DNA from: Bifidobacterium castoris
Lineage (GTDB): Bacteria > Actinomycetota > Actinomycetes > Actinomycetales > Bifidobacteriaceae
Assembly (NCBI RefSeq): GCF_003952025.1
Contig: NZ_QXGI01000001.1
Location: forward strand, 1-64,000
DNA: 64,000 nucleotides
Direction: 5' to 3'
Under the pieces are notes generated by a model that was given only the letters and a program-made list of their open reading frames with translations, had not been told where the DNA came from and ran no database searches. Below are positions 55,602-64,000 of the stretch, piece by piece. The translations under genes were made by a program, and so were the position numbers. Position 1 is the first letter of the stretch. Every line of letters starts with the position of its first letter.

Positions 55602-57401
55602 GTGCCCGCTTCATCCGCTTCATCCGTTTCATCCGACATCACGCGTCCCGAATCCTCCTTCGACTCCGGAGATTCCGCCGCGCAGGCCGCCATGACCTTC
55701 GCCGAACTCGGCGTCGACGGCCCGATCGTGCATCTGCTGGCCGACGAGGGCAAACGCACCGCGTTCCCGATCCAGCAGGACACGCTGCCCGATTCGCTCT
55801 TCGGCCGCGACGTGCTCGGCCGCGGACGCACCGGCTCCGGCAAGACGCTCGCGTTCGCGATCCCGCTCGTGACGCGCGTCGCGGCGTCCTTCGACGACGA
55901 CCGCGAGCACGGACGCCGCGAGCTGCGCGGCGCGAAGCCTCATCCGCGCGGCCTCGTCCTCGCGCCGACGCGCGAACTGGCCAACCAGATCAACGACGTC
56001 GTCGCGCCGCTCGCCGCGTTGTACGGGATGACGACGACGACCGTCTACGGCGGCGTGCGCTACGCGCGGCAGTTCAGGGACCTCAACGACGGCGCGCAGA
56101 TCGTCGTCGCCTGCCCGGGACGTCTCGAGGACCTCATCGAGCAGGGCGCGCTCACGCTCGACGACGTGCGCGTCGTCGTGCTCGACGAAGCCGACGAGAT
56201 GGCCGACATGGGCTTCCTGCCGCCGATCAAGCGGCTGCTCGCGCAGATCCCGCGCGGCGCGCAGCACATGCTGTTCTCGGCGACGCTCGACCACGGCGTC
56301 GACGCCGTGGTCGACGAGTTCCTCGACGACCCGAAGGTGCACAGCGTCGACGAGGCGACCGACCGCGCCGATCTGATGACGCACCATGTGTTCCTGACGA
56401 CGAAGGCCGACAAGAACGAGCTCGTGCGCGCGCTCGCGAGCGGCAAGGGACGGCGCATCCTGTTCACACGCACGAAGTTCCAGGCGAAGAAGCTCGCGAA
56501 GGCGCTCACGCAGCGGGGTATCCCGGCGGCCGAGCTGCACGGCAACCTCAGCCAGAACCAGCGCGACCGCAACCTGCAGGCCTTCGAATCGGGCGCGACG
56601 AACGTGCTCGTGGCGACCGACGTCGCTGCGCGCGGCATCGACGTCAGCGGCGTCGAGCTCGTCATCCAGGTCGATCCGCCGGACGACCCCAAATCGTTCC
56701 TGCACCGTTCCGGACGCACGGCGCGCGCCGGCAGGGCCGGCGACGTCGTCACGATCGTCACGCCGGACCAGAAACGCTACGCGCGCGGTCTGCTGCGGCG
56801 CGCGGGACTGGCGGTCAAGCCGCTCGAGGTCCGTCCTGATTCGCCGCAGGTCGCCGAACTCGTCGGCGAGACGGCTCCGCTCGTCGAAGGATGGGAGCTG
56901 CCCGAACTCGAACGCAGGCGCGCGGCGCGTCCGCGCGGCGGGAGGCCCGGGCGCCGCGAGACGCGTCAATCGCGCAGCGCGAAGGCGCGGCGCAACCAGA
57001 ACCGCACCCGTGAACGCAACCGCGAACTGCAGCGGCAGATCGACGACGAACGCCGCGAATTCGCGCAGCGCTTCCTCGGTGACGTCCACAGCGTGCGCGG
57101 CGAGGAAGCGGACACCCCCGCGCCGGCGAAGCGCGCCTCCCGGTCGCGCGACGAGCGCCGCCATGGCGAGGAACGCCGCGGAGGCAAGCGCATCCATCGG
57201 CGCGAACAGCGCATCGTGCGCGACGAGCGCGGCGAGGACGCCAAGCGTCAGGAACGTCGCGAGGAGGCGCGGCGCAGGCATCGTCAGGAGAACGCCGACC
57301 ACGCCAAATCGGCCAGGCGCGGCGGCTCGAAGCGGCGCAACGGCGGCATGAGGAAGCGTGCCAACGGCAAACGCCGTTCGGCGCCGTTCCGCACACGCTG
57401 A
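55602..57401 (+). CDS. DEAD-box RNA helicase
   Basis: 599 residues. Q motif (FPIQQDTLP), motif I GRGRTGSGKT at about 74-83, PTRELANQ, DEAD at 195-198, SAT, then the second RecA domain with ATDVAARGIDV and HRSGRTARAG. The last 160 or so residues are very basic (Arg/Lys-rich, RERNRELQRQ and beyond), a likely RNA-binding tail. GTG 55602 follows AGGAAGG; no ATG lies near. TAGAAT at 55549-55554 is a possible -10. Role in cold or ribosome RNA handling is by family. Confidence 0.93.
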   Translation: MPASSASSVSSDITRPESSFDSGDSAAQAAMTFAELGVDGPIVHLLADEGKRTAFPIQQDTLPDSLFGRDVLGRGRTGSGKTLAFAIPLVTRVAASFDDDREHGRRELRGAKPHPRGLVLAPTRELANQINDVVAPLAALYGMTTTTVYGGVRYARQFRDLNDGAQIVVACPGRLEDLIEQGALTLDDVRVVVLDEADEMADMGFLPPIKRLLAQIPRGAQHMLFSATLDHGVDAVVDEFLDDPKVHSVDEATDRADLMTHHVFLTTKADKNELVRALASGKGRRILFTRTKFQAKKLAKALTQRGIPAAELHGNLSQNQRDRNLQAFESGATNVLVATDVAARGIDVSGVELVIQVDPPDDPKSFLHRSGRTARAGRAGDVVTIVTPDQKRYARGLLRRAGLAVKPLEVRPDSPQVAELVGETAPLVEGWELPELERRRAARPRGGRPGRRETRQSRSAKARRNQNRTRERNRELQRQIDDERREFAQRFLGDVHSVRGEEADTPAPAKRASRSRDERRHGEERRGGKRIHRREQRIVRDERGEDAKRQERREEARRRHRQENADHAKSARRGGSKRRNGGMRKRANGKRRSAPFRTR

Positions 57402-57414
57402 GCGCGGCCGTCAT

Positions 57415-57463
57415 CGAAGGGGCGGACGAGCTCAGCCTATGGTTCCGTTCGTCCGCCCCTTCG
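57415..57463. terminator. Bidirectional hairpin between helicase and SDR genes
   Basis: 15-bp stem CGAAGGGGCGGACGA / TCGTCCGCCCCTTCG (57415-57429 with 57449-57463), 19-nt loop, between convergent genes. Confidence 0.75.
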
Positions 57464-57469
57464 TCGTGT

Positions 57470-58282
57470 TCAGCGTCCTTCGTCGTCGCCGGCCTGCGCC
57501 GCCGGGTCGCCGCCGTTGAGCTTCGCGGCGACCCTCGCGGCGAGCGCGCGCGGGGCGAGGCGCACGCCGAAGGACGCCATCTTCGCGAGCGCACCCTGAT
57601 AGGCGAGCGCGCTGCCGGCCTGCATCCTCGCGTAGGCGAAGGCGGCCGTGGCCTCGGGGGTCGACGGCTTGAACACGGGCAGCGTGTAGAAGTTCTTGCC
57701 GCGCATGTGCGCGGCGCGTTCGAAACCGGTGGACACGGGGCCGGGGCACACCGTCGTCACCGTCACGCCGGTGCCGCGCAGCTCGTAGGCGACCGCCTCG
57801 CCGAGCGAGCGCACGAAGGCCTTCGTCGCATAGTACATCGCCATGTAGGGGCCGGGCGCGACCGCCGCGACGGACGCGACGTTGAGGATGCGGCCATGGC
57901 CGCGGACGCGCATGTCGGCGCCGAAGAGGCGCATGAGTTCGGCGAGCGTGACCATGTTCACCTGCATCATCGAGCGCATCCGCTCCTCGTCCATGTCGAG
58001 GAAGGCGCCCCAGTCGCCGAATCCGGCGTCGTTGACGAGCGTGTCGACGACGATGCCGCGGCCGCGCGTGAAGCGGTGCAGGCGTTGCGCGGCGTCGGGA
58101 TGCGCCAGGTCGATCGTGACGGCGACGACGCGCGCGTCGAGGTCGTGTTCCAGCGTCGCCTTGAGCACGGCGAGCCTGCCGGCGTCGCGTCCGGTGATGA
58201 TGAGGTCGGCGCCATGCTGCGCGCAGCGCAATGCGAGCTCCCGGCCGATTCCGCCGGTGGCTCCGGTGATCAATGTCGTCAT
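57470..58282 (-). CDS. Short-chain dehydrogenase/reductase
   Basis: 270 residues. Nucleotide-binding TGATGGIGREL at the N-terminus, VNDAGFG, the active-site Ser in NVASVAA and the YYATK motif with Tyr and Lys. C-terminal GPVSTGF. NADP(H)-dependent oxidoreductase of the DltE/YqjQ-like subgroup; substrate unknown. ATG 58282. The gap to the copper ATPase gene (281 bp, divergent) shows no second gene. Confidence 0.9.
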   Translation of the reverse strand: MTTLITGATGGIGRELALRCAQHGADLIITGRDAGRLAVLKATLEHDLDARVVAVTIDLAHPDAAQRLHRFTRGRGIVVDTLVNDAGFGDWGAFLDMDEERMRSMMQVNMVTLAELMRLFGADMRVRGHGRILNVASVAAVAPGPYMAMYYATKAFVRSLGEAVAYELRGTGVTVTTVCPGPVSTGFERAAHMRGKNFYTLPVFKPSTPEATAAFAYARMQAGSALAYQGALAKMASFGVRLAPRALAARVAAKLNGGDPAAQAGDDEGR

Positions 58283-58563
58283 GATGGGTCCTTCCCGCGG
58301 GGCTGCATGTACCGCGCGGGCCGTCCCCGACGTCCCGCGCGCATCGTCGCCCTACTGTAGTCTGCCGTCGCATCGTCCGGAGCGCGTTCAGCTCGCCGCC
58401 GACGGCGCCTTGCGACGCGCCCGCGGGGGAGGCCCGTATGGAATAGCCGGCGCGCCGGGGGCGTTGACCTTGGTAGTACCGACGTCCCGCCGCGGACATC
58501 GTCCCCGATGGGGGCGCCGGTCTTTCCCATGCAATGTTGGTGTTCAGGGCAAGGAGCGAAACG

Positions 58564-61398
<2,835 letters not shown>

Positions 61399-61401
<3 letters not shown>

Positions 61402-61491
61402 GCCGTCCGTCACGACGAAACGCGCCGCGGGGCGCGGCCGGAACATGTCCGGCCGCGCCCCGCGGCGCGTTTCGTCGTGACGGACGGCTCA
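61399..61491. terminator. 44-bp perfect inverted repeat joining two convergent stop codons
   Basis: Perfect 44-bp arms (61399-61442 with 61448-61491) with a 5-nt loop ACATG. The left arm begins with the TGA of the ATPase and the right arm ends with the TCA that is the brnQ stop on the other strand. It probably ends both transcripts. Confidence 0.85.
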
Positions 61492-62979
61492 GGCGCGGCG
61501 CCGTCGGCGCGTCAGAGAGACGACGACGCCGATGACGACGCCGAGGCCGGCCGGCACGAGCCAGCCGAACGCCAGACCGTTGAGCGGCATCCATCCGCAC
61601 ACCGTTTCGAGCCATGTCCAACGGCCGCCGAAGGCGGCGACGAGGCCGACGACGCCTTCGGCGACGCTGTCGATCGCCGTGAGCAGCACGGTCCAGAAGT
61701 AGACGGCCGGGAAACGGCTCGTGAAGACGGCGTCGAACAGCGACAGGACGACGAGGACGATCGCGATCGGATAGAGCGCCTCGAGCACCGGCACCGACAG
61801 GTTGATGATCGCGCTCAGGCCGATGTTCGCGATGAGCAGCGCGACGAGCGCGAACACGAGCGTCCAGGCGCGGTAGGAGAGCGTGCGGGGGAACTGCTTG
61901 TGGAAGTACGACGAGCAGGTGGAGATGAGCCCCGCGCACACATTGAAGCAGGCGACGACGAAGATGACGCCGACGAACACGGTGCCGCCGTGGCCGAAGA
62001 CCTGCTCGGTGAGGTTCGTGAGCACCGTCGCGCCGGTGTCCCTCGCGCCGTCGATGCCTCGCCAGGAGCCGGAGACGGCGCCGACGAAGCCGAGCATCGC
62101 GTAGATGACGACGAGCATGACGCCGGTGAACAGGCCGCCGAGGCCGGTCTCGCGCCGGTTGCCGCGCTCGTCGCGCACGCCCATCGCCCCGATGTTCGCC
62201 GAGATGACGATGCCGAAGTACAGGCCGGCGAGCAGGTCCATCGTCTGGTAGCCGTCGAGGAGCCCGCGTATGAACTGGCCGTGCGCGTAGGAGCCGCTCG
62301 GCGCGGCGAAGGGCGGATGGTGCACGCACAGGCAGGTGACGAACAGGATGGCGATCATGGCGAGCAGCAGCGGCCCCATGACCTTGCCGAGCACCTGCGA
62401 AAGCCGGTCGGGGCGCTGCGCGACGAGCCAGGCGAGCGCGAAGAACACGATCGAATAGATCAGCTGCGCGGCGCCGAGCCGGTCGCCGGCGAAGGGCGCG
62501 ACCGCCATCTCGAAGGACGTCGACGCGGTGCGCGGGATCGCGAACAGCGGGCCGATCGTGAGCATGATCGCCACGCCGAGCACGAGCGCGAAGCGCCTGG
62601 ACACGCGCGCGCTGAGATTGGAGAAGCCGCCGGCGCGCGCGACGACGATGACGCCGAGGATCGGCAGGCCGACGGCGGAGACGACGAAGCCGAGCATGCC
62701 GAGCGCCGTGCGGTCGCCGGCGAGGGCGCCCAGATACGGCGGGAAGATGAGGTTGCCGGCGCCGAAGAACATCGAGAAGAACGTGACGCCGACGATGACG
62801 CGCTGGCGCGGCGTCAGCCGTGTCTCGCCCGCGCCGGGCACCTGGGCGCCGTCGGCCCGTTCGACGTGTTCGGCGATGTTCTGCGCGACCCCGACCGCGT
62901 CCTCGGCCGCCGGATCGTCGCCGGCGGCCGCAGCGCCGTCGGGCATCGTGGGATGGGAATGGGATTCCGGTGCGCGCAT
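61489..62979 (-). CDS. brnQ: Branched-chain amino acid transporter BrnQ (LIVCS family)
   Basis: 496 residues, about 12 membrane segments. Conserved MFFGAGNLIFPPYLG near the first span, GPLFAIPRTASTSFEMA, YSIVFF and FGIVISANIGAMGV. Imports Leu, Ile and Val with Na+ or H+. An acidic, Ala-rich N-terminus of about 60 residues precedes the first span. ATG 62979 is chosen (GGAGG 12 bases upstream); ATG 62946 is a shorter option without a ribosome binding site. Confidence 0.93.
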   Translation of the reverse strand: MRAPESHSHPTMPDGAAAAGDDPAAEDAVGVAQNIAEHVERADGAQVPGAGETRLTPRQRVIVGVTFFSMFFGAGNLIFPPYLGALAGDRTALGMLGFVVSAVGLPILGVIVVARAGGFSNLSARVSRRFALVLGVAIMLTIGPLFAIPRTASTSFEMAVAPFAGDRLGAAQLIYSIVFFALAWLVAQRPDRLSQVLGKVMGPLLLAMIAILFVTCLCVHHPPFAAPSGSYAHGQFIRGLLDGYQTMDLLAGLYFGIVISANIGAMGVRDERGNRRETGLGGLFTGVMLVVIYAMLGFVGAVSGSWRGIDGARDTGATVLTNLTEQVFGHGGTVFVGVIFVVACFNVCAGLISTCSSYFHKQFPRTLSYRAWTLVFALVALLIANIGLSAIINLSVPVLEALYPIAIVLVVLSLFDAVFTSRFPAVYFWTVLLTAIDSVAEGVVGLVAAFGGRWTWLETVCGWMPLNGLAFGWLVPAGLGVVIGVVVSLTRRRRRA

Positions 62980-63016
62980 GACGTCGGATCGCCTCCAGAA
63001 CGATAGGGGATGGATG

Positions 63017-63070
63017 GTGGTCGTCCGCCGTCTTCGGCCGTCCGCCGGATCGTCGGTGGCGGACGACCAC
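63017..63070. repeat. Inverted repeat in the brnQ upstream region
   Basis: GTGGTCGTCCGCC / GGCGGACGACCAC (63017-63029 with 63058-63070), 13-bp perfect arms, 28-bp spacer. It lies 38 bp and more upstream of the brnQ ATG (minus strand), so it may be a leader hairpin or operator. Confidence 0.55.
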
Positions 63071-63179
63071 TGACAGTATAGGGGCGCGGGTCGCCCGGCG
63101 AACGTATGGCGCCATGACGCGCTCACGGCGAACAGCCGCGCCGTCGCGCCTACACTGGATGCGCAGGAAAGGCGGGCGT

Positions 63180-63899
63180 ATGGGACGGACGGCGGACGAT
63201 GGCATGGGTGGCTTCGGCGGCGCGGGGGCGCCCCATGCGCGGCGCAGGCTGCTGCTCGCGTCGTCGTCGATGGGGCTGCTGCCGCTCATGCGCCGCTTCC
63301 TCGGCGTGCGGCGCGGCACCGCCGTCGGTTTCATCCCGAACGCGAGCCTGATTGAACCGTACGGCTTCGCGAGCCGGATGACGGCGCCGTGGTGGCGTGC
63401 GCACGGGCTCGACGTACGCATCGTCGACCTGACGGGGCCGCGCGCACGGGTGGCGCATCTGCTGCGAGGCTGCGACCTGATCTACGTATGCGGCGGCAAC
63501 AGCTTCCATCTGATGCGCTGCCTGCGCGACGCCGGCGCCGTGCCGCTCATCCGCGGGCTCGTCGCCTCGGGCGTGCCGTATGTGGGCGAATCGGCAGGAG
63601 CGGTCGTCGCGGCGCCGGACATCGGATACATCGCGCCGATGGACGTGCGGCATGATCCGGCGACGACGCTGCATGCGCCGCGCAAGCGCGATGCGTCGAC
63701 GTCGGGGCTCGACCTCACCCGGCTGCATGTCGTCCCGCATGTCGGAGGGCGCCTGCTCGGCGCGGCGGCGCGCGACATCCTGCGCATGCATGCCGGCGAG
63801 ACCGGGTATGCGCCGCTGCGCAACGACGAGGCGCTCGTGCTCGAGGACGGCCGCATGCGCCGCGTCACGACCGGTTCGTTCGCCGCGCGGCTGCTGTAG
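63180..63899 (+). CDS. Peptidase S51 family (dipeptidase E-like)
   Basis: 239 residues. Nucleophile Ser is in GESAGAVV; IYVCGGNSFHLM and the His in VVPHVGG complete the S51 pattern. The family hydrolyses Asp-X dipeptides or cyanophycin fragments. A Gly-rich leader of about 20 residues precedes the domain. ATG 63180 follows AGGAAAGG; a TACACT lies at 63151-63156. The rest of the window (63900-64000) holds only a TAGACT-type -10 for a gene outside. Confidence 0.85.
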   Translation: MGRTADDGMGGFGGAGAPHARRRLLLASSSMGLLPLMRRFLGVRRGTAVGFIPNASLIEPYGFASRMTAPWWRAHGLDVRIVDLTGPRARVAHLLRGCDLIYVCGGNSFHLMRCLRDAGAVPLIRGLVASGVPYVGESAGAVVAAPDIGYIAPMDVRHDPATTLHAPRKRDASTSGLDLTRLHVVPHVGGRLLGAAARDILRMHAGETGYAPLRNDEALVLEDGRMRRVTTGSFAARLL

Positions 63900-64000
63900 C
63901 GCGTTGCGGCGCCGCAGCTGCGCCGGTGGCGAGACATGGACGGCGATGCGGGTGTGCGGCGGCGCGGTGCGTTAGACTTGAGGGCGGTATCGTCACAATC

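Overview
The window looks like a chromosomal segment of a high-GC member of the Bifidobacteriaceae, most likely Bifidobacterium or a close relative. This rests on several things read together: a SepH / DUF4193 / dut / rel neighbourhood typical of Actinobacteria; a paired clpP1-clpP2-clpX block with a trigger factor; pyruvate formate-lyase with its activase in a gene set that otherwise lacks respiration; very high GC at third codon positions; and many GTG starts. I see no phage, insertion sequence, CRISPR array or integrase. Almost everything is housekeeping or metabolism, densely packed, with long perfect inverted repeats at most convergent gene ends.

Layout. 1-4.2 kb: sepH (partial, minus), then DUF4193, dut and rel. 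4.3-5.8 kb: cyclophilin and a HAD phosphatase (minus). 6.0-10.4 kb: a metQ-metN-metI methionine-type importer followed by an M20 amidohydrolase. 10.4-12.4 kb: nadE and a 65-residue protein. 12.6-16.1 kb: pflB and pflA. 16.2-23.3 kb: RNase D-like protein, trigger factor, ClC channel, clpP1, clpP2, clpX. 23.4-23.6 kb: two identical tRNA-Arg(ACG). 24-27.5 kb: MalY/PatB-type lyase, nhaA, LOG-family protein. 27.6-34.3 kb (minus): a probable operon yraN-comM-dprA-frdA-frdB-O-methyltransferase. 34.6-37.2 kb: pyridoxal kinase and, divergently, metY. 37.3-39.6 kb: a fused ECF ATPase pair and a T protein. 39.8-43.3 kb: MacB-type ATPase and FtsX-type permease. 43.5-46.8 kb (minus): response regulator and an unusual double histidine kinase. 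47-50.4 kb: S33 hydrolase, proC, ychF. 50.5-52.5 kb (minus): cupin, a CxCxC mini-protein, an HSL-type esterase. 52.6-57.4 kb: YeiH-like transporter, uracil/xanthine permease, DEAD-box helicase. 57.5-64 kb: SDR, a copper ATPase with cupredoxin and YHS domains, BrnQ, an S51 peptidase.

How the genes fit together. Sulfur amino acid handling recurs: MetNIQ import with an amidohydrolase, a cystathionine beta-lyase-like enzyme, O-acetylhomoserine sulfhydrylase and a PLP kinase. Energy metabolism is fermentative (PflB/PflA); the fumarate reductase/succinate dehydrogenase pair has no visible membrane anchor genes. Protein quality control is concentrated at 17.5-23.3 kb.

The items I find most worth following are: (1) the two-in-one histidine kinase whose second half is a degenerate copy with the phospho-acceptor His changed to Arg; (2) the copper ATPase with an N-terminal cupredoxin and a C-terminal YHS domain that has its own internal ribosome binding site and start; (3) a cluster of DnaA-box-like sites upstream of the DNA-uptake/processing operon; (4) the anchorless Frd/Sdh pair; (5) a 44-bp perfect inverted repeat joining two convergent stop codons; (6) the 63-residue CxCxC mini-protein. 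None proves a new system by itself.
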